Positions 17,701 to 25,098 of a stretch of 37,934 bases of DNA are shown piece after piece. The translations under genes and the position numbers were made by a program. How positions within the stretch are numbered: position 1 is the stretch's first letter; each line of letters starts with the position of its first letter. Location: the NCBI GenBank assembly GCA_013824015.1, contig PNNC01000228.1, positions 1-37,934 of the forward strand. The letters run 5' to 3'. Under the pieces are notes generated by a model. It searched no databases. It saw nothing but the letters and a program-made list of their open reading frames with translations, and was not told where the DNA came from. Origin of the DNA: Polaromonas sp. Its GTDB lineage: Bacteria; Pseudomonadota; Gammaproteobacteria; Burkholderiales; Burkholderiaceae_C.

Positions 17701-18906
17701 CCGAGCCGCCTGACCCCGGCCAGCGCCGTGCTCAGCTACCTGCCGACCAGCATGGCGATTCGCGCCAAAGAACTGCTGCTGGACGGCCGCACACTGCACA
17801 ACGTGGTGCTCGGCGGCTCGCGCGACGGTCTGACCTGGCGCGCCAACATTGATGCGACCGAACTCAATGGCTACGTCGAGTTCCGCCAGCCCGGGGGCGC
17901 GGGCTCCGGCCGGTTGTATGGACGCCTGTCACGCCTGAGCCTGGGACAGGGAACGGCCCGCGAGGTCGAGGCGATTCTGGACGAGCAACCGGCCGGCATC
18001 CCGGCGCTCGATATCGTTGTCGAGGACCTGGAATTGCGCGGCAAAAAACTGGGGCGGGTGGAGGTCGAGGCGATCAACCGCGGCGCCGGCACGGTCGCCC
18101 GCGAAGGCGGCGTGCGGGAGTGGCGGCTCAACAAGCTCAACATCATCATGCCGGAAGCCACGCTGACCGCCAGCGGCAACTGGGTGGCGGTCAATGCGCA
18201 ACAGGCGACCGGTGGCCGCGCGCCGGCCGAAAGGCGGCGCACCGTGATGAACTTCCGGCTCGATATCGATGATTCGGGCGAGTTGCTCCGGCGTTTCGGC
18301 ATGGCCGATGTGATCCGCCGCGGCAAGGGGCGGCTGGAAGGCCAGATTGCCTGGATGGGTTCACCCCTGAGCCTCGATTACCCCAGCCTGAACGGCCAGT
18401 TCAATGTGAACGTCGCCTCGGGCCAGTTTCTCAAGGCCGATCCGGGGATTGCGAAGTTGCTGGGTGTGCTCAGCCTGCAGGCCCTGCCCAGGCGGCTGAC
18501 CCTGGATTTCCGGGATGTGTTTTCCGAGGGCTTCTCGTTCGATTTTGTGCGCGGTGATGTCAGCATCACCCAGGGGCTGGCGTTCACCAACAACCTGCAG
18601 ATGAAAGGCGTCAACGCCGCCGTGCTGATGGAAGGCTCCGCCGACATCGCGAAGGAAACCCAGAACCTGACGGTGGTGGTGGTGCCGGAAATCAATGCCG
18701 GCACGGCGTCCCTGATCGCCACCGTGATCAACCCGGCGATAGGCATAGGGACTTTTCTGGCGCAGTATTTCCTGCGGCGGCCGCTGACCCAGGCCGCGAC
18801 CCAGGAGTTCCACATCGACGGCACCTGGGACAACCCGAAAATCACCAAACTCGAACGCAAGCCGCCGCCCGCTGCCAAAGCCGGCGAAGACACCGGGGAG
18901 AAATGA
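14713..18906 (+). CDS. yhdP: YhdP-family AsmA-like envelope protein
   Basis: A 1397-residue protein with one N-terminal membrane helix (about residues 23-47) and a very long periplasmic beta-rich body. In E. coli, YhdP acts with TamB and YdbH in moving phospholipids between the inner and outer membranes. Family marks are the N-terminal RPRLETAATQALGVPVRIGQI segment and the conserved C-terminal AsmA-like part, including KADPGIAKLLGVLSLQALPRR, DFVRGDVSITQGLAFTNNLQMKG and the pre-terminal IGIGTFLAQYFLRRPL. Length is near the usual 1270-1400. It begins a tight plus-strand run: the amidase gene starts 1 nt after its stop. Two in-frame ATGs lie 6 nt apart, and the first is given. Confidence 0.92.
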   Translation: MSMDQSTPSQSVLPTRRLKIAAMAARIALGLVLAFWVLFAAAWAVLHGWIVPRIADFRPRLETAATQALGVPVRIGQITARSGGLIPAFELRDVALLDGQGRTALSLPRVLAAVSPSSLWRLGFEQIYIDQPELDIQRTADGKIYVAGLDVLRTRDDGSAAADWFFSQTEFVIRGGTVRWSDALRQAPVLALTGVDWTSRNPGQRHLMRLDATPPPAWGERFSLRGVFREPFLSGGAGRWNQWAGQLYAEFSRVDASEVQRYVSLDRLGVDLKAGTGALRAWVDVRAGQFTGGTADLALLEVDARLGPALEPLALQAVTGRIGGRYLANGFDGATENLQFRTRDGLQWPGGNAALVYTGAEGKSPARGELKADKLDLAALAQIAHRLPLGHAAHRLITELAPKGLVEAVDLSWQGALDAPSAYSARGRVAGLEIASHAAAPQPGAGAHVSVGRPGVRGATVDFDLTQQGGQARVRISGGELDLPGVFEDPRLRLDQFSADAQWKLAGSRMELQLRNMVFANADAQGTAQAAWHTADGPSAGSAADSRFPGVLDLQGALSRGDGSKVHRYLPLVLPQTVRHYVRDAVAQGELSDVKFKVRGNLKDLPFADPKLGEFRVSARVANASYAYVPRSIQPREALAWPALNSLEGELVFDRASLQVNGASGRVAGLTGLQIVKADARIPDLMHSATVQVTAELKGPLSDALGFVNTSPLGEITGKALARTVAGGSADYKFQLTLPLADMDKTRVQGTVSVAGNDVQFTPDTPQLGRLKGLVSFSESGFAIAGGQARLLGGEVRLEGGTRAAPSAGARPAAGAQDFPDAAVVIRAQGSVTAEGLRQARELGMAARLGAHASGSTAYTASLGFRKGMTEISVASSLQGMALSLPAPLTKSADSSLPLRFENTAVRASAGAGPPLQDQLSLSVGRLASVLYLRDISGAEPRVLRGAMAIGLETGESAPLPDSGVVANINLARVDIDAWEKVLEASGDPAGAASTAPSRLTPASAVLSYLPTSMAIRAKELLLDGRTLHNVVLGGSRDGLTWRANIDATELNGYVEFRQPGGAGSGRLYGRLSRLSLGQGTAREVEAILDEQPAGIPALDIVVEDLELRGKKLGRVEVEAINRGAGTVAREGGVREWRLNKLNIIMPEATLTASGNWVAVNAQQATGGRAPAERRRTVMNFRLDIDDSGELLRRFGMADVIRRGKGRLEGQIAWMGSPLSLDYPSLNGQFNVNVASGQFLKADPGIAKLLGVLSLQALPRRLTLDFRDVFSEGFSFDFVRGDVSITQGLAFTNNLQMKGVNAAVLMEGSADIAKETQNLTVVVVPEINAGTASLIATVINPAIGIGTFLAQYFLRRPLTQAATQEFHIDGTWDNPKITKLERKPPPAAKAGEDTGEK

Positions 18907-18907
18907 C

Positions 18908-19714
18908 ATGTTTGTCGCCGCCCTGCAAATGGTTTCCGGCACCAGCGTCCAGGCCAACCTGGACGCCGCCAGGCAGCTGCTCGAACAGGCCAGCGCGCAA
19001 GGTGCCGAACTGGCGGTCTTGCCGGAGTATTTTTGCCTGATGGGCTGGAAAGACAGCGACAAGCTGGCGGTGCAGGAAACGGCAGGCCAGGGTGCCATCC
19101 AGGACTTTCTGGCGACCTCGGCCCGCGAACTCAAGCTCTGGATTGTGGGCGGCAGCGTGCCGCTGGGGGCCAGCGACAGCCAGCATGTGCGCAACAGCTC
19201 GCTGGTGTACGCGCCCTCGGGCCGGTGTGAAGCGCGTTACGACAAGATCCACCTGTTCAGGTTCGACAACGGGCAGGAGCAGTACGACGAGTCGCGTGTC
19301 ATCGAGCGCGGCGCGGCACCGGTCACCTTTGACTTGCCGTCCCTTGACGGCCACACCTACCGCGTCGGGCTGAGCATCTGTTATGACCTGCGTTTTCCCG
19401 AACTCTATCGCGCCCTGAAGTCCGATCTGCTGCTGGTGCCCAGCGCCTTCACCTGGACCACCGGTCAGGCCCACTGGGAGACCCTGCTTCGGGCACGTGC
19501 GATTGAAAACCTGGCCTACGTGGTGGCGGCTGCCCAGGGCGGCGTGCATGAGAACCGGCGTCGCACCTGGGGCCAGAGCCTGGTTGTGGATCCCTGGGGC
19601 GAGATCCTCGCGCAACGCGCCCAGGGCCCGGGGGTGGTTCTGGCGGAATTGCGCGCAGACCGCCTGAGCGCGGTCCGCCAGCAGCTTCCTGCGCTCGACC
19701 ACGGGGTATTGTGA
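18908..19714 (+). CDS. Nitrilase-superfamily amidase, deaminated glutathione amidase type
   Basis: A 268-residue carbon-nitrogen hydrolase. The Glu-Lys-Cys catalytic triad is visible: Glu in VLPEYF (about residue 39), Lys in RYDKIHLF (about 113) and Cys in SICYDLRFPELYR (about 158). NSSLVYAPSG and FTWTTGQAHWETLLRARAIEN are typical of the NIT1 branch, which hydrolyses deaminated glutathione, a wasteful transamination by-product; the exact substrate here is inferred. A GGGGAGAA ribosome-binding site lies within the end of yhdP. The stop overlaps the GTG start of the sensor kinase gene (GTGA), so the amidase and kinase genes are translationally linked, which is an unusual partnership. Confidence 0.88.
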   Translation: MFVAALQMVSGTSVQANLDAARQLLEQASAQGAELAVLPEYFCLMGWKDSDKLAVQETAGQGAIQDFLATSARELKLWIVGGSVPLGASDSQHVRNSSLVYAPSGRCEARYDKIHLFRFDNGQEQYDESRVIERGAAPVTFDLPSLDGHTYRVGLSICYDLRFPELYRALKSDLLLVPSAFTWTTGQAHWETLLRARAIENLAYVVAAAQGGVHENRRRTWGQSLVVDPWGEILAQRAQGPGVVLAELRADRLSAVRQQLPALDHGVL

Positions 19715-21795
19715 GCGCGCCGCCGCAAGCGAGTCCCGGCTGGAGGGCGCAGCGCTGGAGCCGGCGCTGGGCGCTGTGGACGCTGCTGGTCGCCTTGCTG
19801 GTCACCCTGCTTTCCACGCTGGTCTGGCTGGCGGGCCGCTACGAGGCCAGCCAGGTGCAAAGCCGGCTGGAGCAGGATGCCGCGCAGATGACCACCGACA
19901 TCCGCGCCGCACTGACCCGCAACGTGCAGAGTTTTCAGGCCTTGCAGGTCAACAATCCCGCACCCGATGCCTGGCGGCTCCTCGCCGCAGAACTGCTGCG
20001 CGACAACCGGGAGATGATGCGCCTGGAGTGGCGCGACCTGGCGCTGGGCCTGGTGGCCTTCACCGAGACACCGTACCGCACCTCGGTGTTCGAGCGCCTG
20101 GGCCGGGATGCCACCCAGAGCGATGTCGGGTTTGCCTGCACGGCGGCGCAGCGTTTCAGCGGCCCGGCCTACTCCACCAGTTATTTCCTTCCTCAGGCCG
20201 ACGGCCTGGGCCTGGAGGTGCTCGACATGTGCCTGCCGGTGCTGGTTTCCGGCCGGCTGGCAGGTTATCTGGTGACCACCTATTCATTGCCGGACATCCT
20301 GTCGGAGCTGGTGGGGCGGCAGGTGGGGCGCGGCCAGGGTCTGGCCTTCACCGAAGCCGACGGCACGCGGCTGGCGATGTACGGCAACCCGACGCGCGGC
20401 AACCAGGCCTACATTGCGCAGCAACTGCTCGACCTGCCGGGCAACACACTGGTGCTGCGCCTGGAAAGCCGGCGCGGAACGCCAGCCCTGTTTCCGAATC
20501 TGCTGACCGCGCTGGTCACGGCCATGTCGATGGCACTGGTGGCCGTGCTGGCCTTGCTGGGCCGCGACATGCGGCGGCGCCTCAAGGTGGAGCACGACCT
20601 GGCCGACGCGCTGGCCTTCCGCAAGGCCATGGAAGACTCGCTGGTGACCGGCATGCGGGCGCGCGACCTGCAGGGGCGCGTGACCTATGTGAACCCGGCG
20701 TTCTGCCAGATGGTCGGCATGGAGGCCAGCGAACTGCTCAACCGCGACATGCCGCCGCCCTACTGGCCGCCCGAGCAGGTCGAGGAATACGGGCAGCGCC
20801 AGGCGAGCCGGCTGGCGGTGGGCGCGACCTTGCCGCGTGAGGGTTTCGAATCGGTGTTCATGCGGCGCGATGGGTCGCGCTTTCCGGTGCTGATCATCGA
20901 GGCGCCGCTGATCAACGCGATCGGCAAGCAGACCGGCTGGATGAGCGCCATCCTGGACGTCAGCGAGCAGCGCCGCATCGAGGAGCTGTCGCGTGCCAGC
21001 CAGGACCGGCTCCAGGCCACCGCCCGCCTGGCCACGGTCGGCGAGATGGCTTCGCTGCTGAGCCACGAGTTGAACCAGCCACTGGCGGCGATTTCCAGCT
21101 ATGCCACCGGTTCGCTCAACCTGCTGCAAAGCGCGGCCGCTGATGCACAGCAACCCTCCAGCAGCGAGGACCTGCAGCTGGCCATGCGCCGGATTGCCGA
21201 GCAGGCCGAGCGGGCCGGCAAGGTCATCAAGAGCGTGCATGACTTCGTGCGCCGGCGCGAGCAGGTGCGCGAACCGGTTGCGCCGCGCGCGCTGCTCGAT
21301 GCAGTGATGCCGCTGGTCAGCCTGCAGGCGCGCAAGCTCGGCGTCCGCGTGCTGATCCAGGTGGATCCGGGTTGCGGGCCGGTGCTGTGCGACCGGACCA
21401 TGGTGGAGCAGGTGCTGCTCAATCTCGCGCGCAACGGCATGCAGGCGATGCAGGGGCTGGACAAGACCCGGCGCGCTGACAAGGTGCTGACGCTGCGGGT
21501 GCGGCCGGCCGCGTCCAATGCCTGGAGCCGCTGGGTGGAGTTCGCCGTCATCGACCAGGGGGAAGGCATTTCGGAAAAGGTGGCGCAGCAGCTGTTCACG
21601 CCGTTTTTCACCACCAAGGCCGAAGGCATGGGCCTGGGCCTGAGCCTGTGCCGCACGGTGATCGAGCAGCATGGCGGTTTCCTGGGCTTCGAAGCGGTGT
21701 TGCCTCAGGGTACGATTTTCACTTTCACCCTGCCGGTGGCGACCCGTCCCGGCGAATCGCCGGAGCTGGTCGCCCAGACAGCGCCAGCGCCATAA
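19711..21795 (+). CDS. Membrane sensor histidine kinase (PAS-containing, DctS-like)
   Basis: A 694-residue kinase. An N-terminal helix (about residues 17-38) and a second near 262-285 flank a periplasmic sensing region of about 220 residues. A PAS domain follows (DLQGRVTYVNPAFCQMVG onward), then HisKA with the phospho-acceptor His452 in SHELNQPLAAISSYA, and a HATPase with N-box Asn575, G1 DQGEGI near 615 and G2 EGMGLGLSL near 639. The layout resembles DctS/FixL-type kinases that partner FixJ-family regulators. The GTG start overlaps the stop of the amidase gene. No dicarboxylate transporter is nearby, so the signal is unknown. The response regulator gene begins 10 nt after its stop. Confidence 0.93.
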   Translation: MSAPPQASPGWRAQRWSRRWALWTLLVALLVTLLSTLVWLAGRYEASQVQSRLEQDAAQMTTDIRAALTRNVQSFQALQVNNPAPDAWRLLAAELLRDNREMMRLEWRDLALGLVAFTETPYRTSVFERLGRDATQSDVGFACTAAQRFSGPAYSTSYFLPQADGLGLEVLDMCLPVLVSGRLAGYLVTTYSLPDILSELVGRQVGRGQGLAFTEADGTRLAMYGNPTRGNQAYIAQQLLDLPGNTLVLRLESRRGTPALFPNLLTALVTAMSMALVAVLALLGRDMRRRLKVEHDLADALAFRKAMEDSLVTGMRARDLQGRVTYVNPAFCQMVGMEASELLNRDMPPPYWPPEQVEEYGQRQASRLAVGATLPREGFESVFMRRDGSRFPVLIIEAPLINAIGKQTGWMSAILDVSEQRRIEELSRASQDRLQATARLATVGEMASLLSHELNQPLAAISSYATGSLNLLQSAAADAQQPSSSEDLQLAMRRIAEQAERAGKVIKSVHDFVRRREQVREPVAPRALLDAVMPLVSLQARKLGVRVLIQVDPGCGPVLCDRTMVEQVLLNLARNGMQAMQGLDKTRRADKVLTLRVRPAASNAWSRWVEFAVIDQGEGISEKVAQQLFTPFFTTKAEGMGLGLSLCRTVIEQHGGFLGFEAVLPQGTIFTFTLPVATRPGESPELVAQTAPAP

Positions 21796-21805
21796 AGGAC
21801 CCGCC

Positions 21806-22432
21806 ATGGAACCGATACAGAACGCCACCGTGTACATCGTTGATGACGACGCCAGCGTGCGCGAGGCGCTGGCCTGGCTGCTGCGTTCGCGGCGCCTGCC
21901 CAGCGAGACCTTCGACAGTGCGGAAGCCTTTGACGAGCGGATTTCAGGCGCGTTCCAGGTCAGCAGCCCGTCGTGCGCGCTGCTGGATGTGCGCATGGGC
22001 GGCATGAGTGGCCTGGCGATGTTCGAAAAACTGATTGCCTGCGGCCTGCTGCCGGCCATGCCGGTGATTTTCCTGACCGGCCACGCCGACGTGCCGACCG
22101 CGGTGGACGCGGTCAAGCGAGGGGCCTTCGACTTTTGTGAAAAACCCTTTTCCGACAACGTGTTGGTGGACCGCATCGAGCAGGCCCTGGCGCAGTCGGC
22201 GGCGGTGCTGGCCCAGCGCAACGAGCACACCAGCCTGCGCGCGCGTCTCGACGGCCTGACCGAGCGCGAGCGCGATGTGATGCGGCTGGTGGTGGAGGGT
22301 TTGCCGAACAAGCTGGTGGCCGATCAGCTCGATATCAGCGTGCGCACGGTGGAGGTTCACCGCGCCCGGGTTTTTGACAAAATGAGCGTAAAGTCAGCGG
22401 TGGAGCTGGCTAACTTGCTACGTAATTTATAG
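21806..22432 (+). CDS. FixJ-family response regulator (receiver plus LuxR helix-turn-helix)
   Basis: A 208-residue regulator. The receiver domain has the acidic pair in YIVDDDASVREA, the phosphorylation site Asp61 in ALLDVRMGGMSG, the switch Thr in VIFLTGHADVPT and Lys in FCEKPFSDN. The C-terminal LuxR-type DNA-binding domain is LTERERDVMRLVVEGLPNKLVA followed by ISVRTVEVHRARVFDKM. The start at 21806 gives a full receiver with AAAGGA upstream; the open frame extends 45 codons into the kinase gene without homology. It is the cognate partner of the preceding kinase. The last codons and stop (NLLRNL, TAG) are made by a partial dispersed repeat, and the gene overlaps the convergent small membrane gene by 6 nt. 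Confidence 0.94.
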   Translation: MEPIQNATVYIVDDDASVREALAWLLRSRRLPSETFDSAEAFDERISGAFQVSSPSCALLDVRMGGMSGLAMFEKLIACGLLPAMPVIFLTGHADVPTAVDAVKRGAFDFCEKPFSDNVLVDRIEQALAQSAAVLAQRNEHTSLRARLDGLTERERDVMRLVVEGLPNKLVADQLDISVRTVEVHRARVFDKMSVKSAVELANLLRNL

Positions 22433-22433
22433 C
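22417..22433 (+). repeat. Dispersed GCTAT repeat, copy 3 (hairpin part only)
   Basis: A 17-nt unit GCTAC-N7-ATAGC matching the hairpin module of the other copies, but without the GGGCTG module. It spans the stop codons of the convergent response-regulator and small-membrane-protein genes. Confidence 0.6.
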
Positions 22434-22576
22434 GGGTCTTCCGGTTTTCCGGGGCGCGTTTCGGGCCTGGTGTCGTCCTTGAGTTCGCCGTTCTTGCGGC
22501 CGGAGAACATGGTCCACCAGACAATGAACACCAGAATCAGCAGGGCCCCCAGGGCTTCAAGTAAAAGTAAGGCCAT
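22427..22576 (-). CDS. Small single-pass membrane protein (49 residues)
   Basis: A short protein with a hydrophobic N-terminal helix (ALLLLEALGALLILVFIVWWTMF, about residues 2-24) followed by a charged, Pro-rich cytoplasm-type tail (SGRKNGELKDD and on to the C-terminus). The helix, the WW-aromatic belt and the positive residues after it make a real protein plausible. The function is unknown. Its ATG (22576-22574) overlaps the ATG of mltA on the other strand within the four bases CATG, so both genes share start-codon bases. Its TAA is formed by repeat copy 3. A GGGA-type ribosome site lies 10 nt upstream, inside the mltA signal-peptide codons. The longer open frame upstream is antisense to mltA and is rejected. 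Confidence 0.65.
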   Translation of the reverse strand: MALLLLEALGALLILVFIVWWTMFSGRKNGELKDDTRPETRPGKPEDPL

Positions 22577-23729
22577 GACTGTTTTTTCCCGCGCTACACA
22601 TACCGCCACCATTATCGCCTTCGTCGGACTGCTGGCGTCCTGCGCCACCGCGCCGCCGCCCCCGTCCGCCGTCCCGTCTGCACCGCCGCCGGTCGCCGGC
22701 GTCCCGCGTCCGGCCGAGGGCCCCGGCCTGCCGCCGAGAACGCAGGGCAAAAGCCGCTGGGTGCCGGTGGCCTGGTCCGAACTGCCTGGTTTTGAAAGCG
22801 ACACCTTGTTCGAGGCCTGGAACGCCTGGCTCAAGAGCTGCGAACGTCCGGGGCCGGCTTTCGCGCCGCTGTGCGGCGAGGTGCGGCGGCTGAGCATCGC
22901 CAGCCCCGATGAGCAGCGCGCCTGGATGGTCAGCCGGCTCCAGCCTTACCGCGTCGAAAGCCCGCAGGGCGGCGCCGAAGGCCTGCTCACCAGTTATTAC
23001 GAACCGGTGTTCAAGGCCAGCCGCCAGAGTGGCAACGGCTACAACGTGCCGCTGTACCAGGCGCCGGCCGGTCTTGCCAGCCGCAAGCCCTGGTACACCC
23101 GCCAGGAGATCGACACGCTGCCGGAAGCGCAGGCGGCCTTGCGCGGTCGCGAGATCGCCTTCATGGCCGACGCCATCGATGTGTTGATGCTGCATATCCA
23201 GGGCTCCGGGCGCCTGCAGTTGACCGAGGCCGACGGCTCCCAGCGCACGGTGCGTGTGGCATTTGCCGGCTCCAACGAGCGGCCCTACCGCAGCGTGAAC
23301 CAGTGGCTGCTGGAGCAGGGCGTGACCCGAATCAATCCGTGGCCCGATGCCACCAAGGCCTGGGTGGCGCAGAACCCGCAGCGCCTGCCGCAACTGCTCT
23401 GGAGCAACCCGCGCTACATCTTTTTCCGTGAAGAGGCGCTCAGCGAGCAGGATGCGTCTTACGGTCCGCGCGGCGCCCAGGGCGTGGCCTTGACACCGGG
23501 ACGATCCATCGCAGTGGACCGCGAGAGCATTCCCTATGGCACGCCGGTCTGGCTGGCCTCACGCGGGCCGGCCGCCGACCTGCAGAAGCTGGTGATGGCG
23601 CAGGACACCGGCAGCGCCATCGTCGGGGCAGTGCGCGCCGATTATTTTGCGGGAACCGGAGCGGAAGCCGGGCTGCTGGCTGCCCGCGTCAACCAGCCGC
23701 TGCGTCTTTGGGCGCTGTGGCCCAAATGA
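22575..23729 (+). CDS. mltA: Membrane-bound lytic murein transglycosylase A
   Basis: A 384-residue outer-membrane lipoprotein that cleaves peptidoglycan glycan strands to 1,6-anhydromuropeptides. The lipobox LASC gives lipidated Cys23. The body has the MltA signatures LLTSYYEPVFKASR, DVLMLHIQGSGRL and the C-terminal 3D domain with AQDTGSAIVGAVRADYF, which holds the catalytic aspartate region. The start at 22575 gives a compact signal peptide; an upstream frame to 22470 would put an implausible 35 residues before it. TAAGG lies only 2 nt before this ATG, which is unusually close. Its promoter must lie within or antisense to the 49-residue membrane gene. A small lipoprotein gene follows after 19 bp. 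Confidence 0.93.
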   Translation: MTVFSRATHTATIIAFVGLLASCATAPPPPSAVPSAPPPVAGVPRPAEGPGLPPRTQGKSRWVPVAWSELPGFESDTLFEAWNAWLKSCERPGPAFAPLCGEVRRLSIASPDEQRAWMVSRLQPYRVESPQGGAEGLLTSYYEPVFKASRQSGNGYNVPLYQAPAGLASRKPWYTRQEIDTLPEAQAALRGREIAFMADAIDVLMLHIQGSGRLQLTEADGSQRTVRVAFAGSNERPYRSVNQWLLEQGVTRINPWPDATKAWVAQNPQRLPQLLWSNPRYIFFREEALSEQDASYGPRGAQGVALTPGRSIAVDRESIPYGTPVWLASRGPAADLQKLVMAQDTGSAIVGAVRADYFAGTGAEAGLLAARVNQPLRLWALWPK

Positions 23730-23748
23730 AGCGCTGGCAGAGGGTGCA

Positions 23749-24066
23749 ATGAACAAACGCTGGTGCTTGTGGCCTCTGGTGGCCGTGCTGGCCGGATGTG
23801 CCGGCCCGGGCGCGCGGTCCGGCCCGCAGTCCTGGCGCTGCGAACACGGCATTGACTTTCGCGTGCGTTTTGTCGACGACAGCGCGCTGCTCGAAGGCCC
23901 GCGCACCAGCGAGGTGCTGTTTCGCGACGCGGGCGGCCAGGGGCCGCAGCAATCGGTTTACAGCAATGCCAAGATGCGCGCCGAGTTCGGCCTCGGTGCC
24001 CAGGGCCGCGAGGCGCTGCTCAGCTATCCGGCGCTGCCGCTGAAGGCGCGCTGCGTGCGCGACTGA
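23749..24066 (+). CDS. Small MliC-like lipoprotein
   Basis: A 105-residue lipoprotein with lipobox LAGC (Cys17). The mature part has the outline of the MliC/PliC C-type-lysozyme-inhibitor family: WRCEHGIDFRVRF at its start, a central DDSALLEGPRTSEVLFRDA stretch, QSVYSNAKMRAEFGLG and a closing Cys in LKARCVRD that can pair with the first. In inhibitory members a Ser in SGxxY and a Lys before the last strand contact the lysozyme active site; here those places read GGQGPQQSVYS and GAQGREA, so the key residues seem altered. It is cotranscribed with mltA (19-bp gap), and both act on or near peptidoglycan. The family call is tentative. Confidence 0.65.
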   Translation: MNKRWCLWPLVAVLAGCAGPGARSGPQSWRCEHGIDFRVRFVDDSALLEGPRTSEVLFRDAGGQGPQQSVYSNAKMRAEFGLGAQGREALLSYPALPLKARCVRD

Positions 24067-24088
24067 TCGGCACACGCGTGATCCGGGC

Positions 24089-25072
24089 TTATTCGATCTT
24101 CGCGCCCGAGGCCTTCACCACGTCGGCCATGCGTTTGTAATCCACCGCCAGCAGCTTGCCGAAATCGGCATTGCTCATGGCTTTGGGCTCGATGCCCTGC
24201 TTGTCCAGGCGCTCCAGGATCACCGGGTCTTTCAGCAGTCTGGCCATCGCCGTGTTGATGCGGCTGGCTTCCGCCGGCGGTGTGGCGGCCGGGCCCAGCA
24301 GGCCGAACCAGGAGTCGAAGGCATATCCGGGCAAGCCGCTTTCGGCAATCGTCGGCAACTCGGGCAGGTACTTGCTGCGTTGCGGCGAGGTCACGCCCAG
24401 CAGGCGGATGCGGCTGTCCCTGGCAAAGGCCAGTGCGCCGATGCTGGCGGCAATCACCGCGTGGGCGCGGCCGGAAATCACTTCATTGATGGCTTCGCCG
24501 GTGGCCTTGAGTGGCACATGCACCAGGTCGATGCCGGCCAGGCCGTTGAAGTAAGCCATGGACAGGTGAGTGGCGCTGCCCATGCCGGCGGTGGCGTAGT
24601 TCATCTTGCCGGGGTTGGCCTTGGCATACCGGATGAACTCGGCCACGTTTTTGGCCGGCACGTCGGGGTGGATCATCAGCACATAACCGGCGCTGCCGAT
24701 ATGGGCCAGCGGCGTGAAGTCTTTTTGCGGGTCGTAGGCCAGCTTGGTGTACAGCGAGCCGGCAATGTTGTGGCTGGCCGCGGCCATCACCATGGTGCTG
24801 CCATCCGCCTCGGATTTGGCGACAAAACCGGTGCCAATCGTGCCGCCCGCACCAGCGCGGTTTTCCACGATCACGGTCTGGCCCAGCGCCTGGCCCAGTT
24901 CGCCATTCATGGCGCGCGCCAGGATGTCCTGCACACCGCCGGCCGCATACGGCACGACAACCCGCACGGTTTTGCCACTGGCCTGGGCCCAGGCCGGCAG
25001 GGCGCTCAGGCCTGTGAGGGCGGCCAGTCCGGTGGCGATGGCTGCGCCCAGCAGGGTTCTACGCTTGATCAT
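24089..25072 (-). CDS. Bug/TctC-family periplasmic substrate-binding protein
   Basis: A 327-residue solute-binding protein of the tripartite tricarboxylate transporter type. It has a signal peptide with twin arginines (KRRTLLGAAIATG) and cleavage near PAWAQA. Family motifs are VRVVVPYAAGGVQDILAR, VIVENRAGAGGTIGTGFVAKS, YATAGMGSATHLSMAYF and GHAHAVI-like NEVISGRAHAVIAASIG. No TctA or TctB membrane genes are nearby, as for many orphan Bug genes in Burkholderiales. The start at 25072 has AAGGA upstream; an ATG at 25102 would overlap the argE stop and precede that site. It lies 26 bp after the ArgE-type gene on the same strand, so uptake of that enzyme's substrate is a reasonable guess. Confidence 0.92.
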   Translation of the reverse strand: MIKRRTLLGAAIATGLAALTGLSALPAWAQASGKTVRVVVPYAAGGVQDILARAMNGELGQALGQTVIVENRAGAGGTIGTGFVAKSEADGSTMVMAAASHNIAGSLYTKLAYDPQKDFTPLAHIGSAGYVLMIHPDVPAKNVAEFIRYAKANPGKMNYATAGMGSATHLSMAYFNGLAGIDLVHVPLKATGEAINEVISGRAHAVIAASIGALAFARDSRIRLLGVTSPQRSKYLPELPTIAESGLPGYAFDSWFGLLGPAATPPAEASRINTAMARLLKDPVILERLDKQGIEPKAMSNADFGKLLAVDYKRMADVVKASGAKIE

Positions 25073-25098
25073 GTTGTTTCTTTCCTTGTAGTGGCGGT

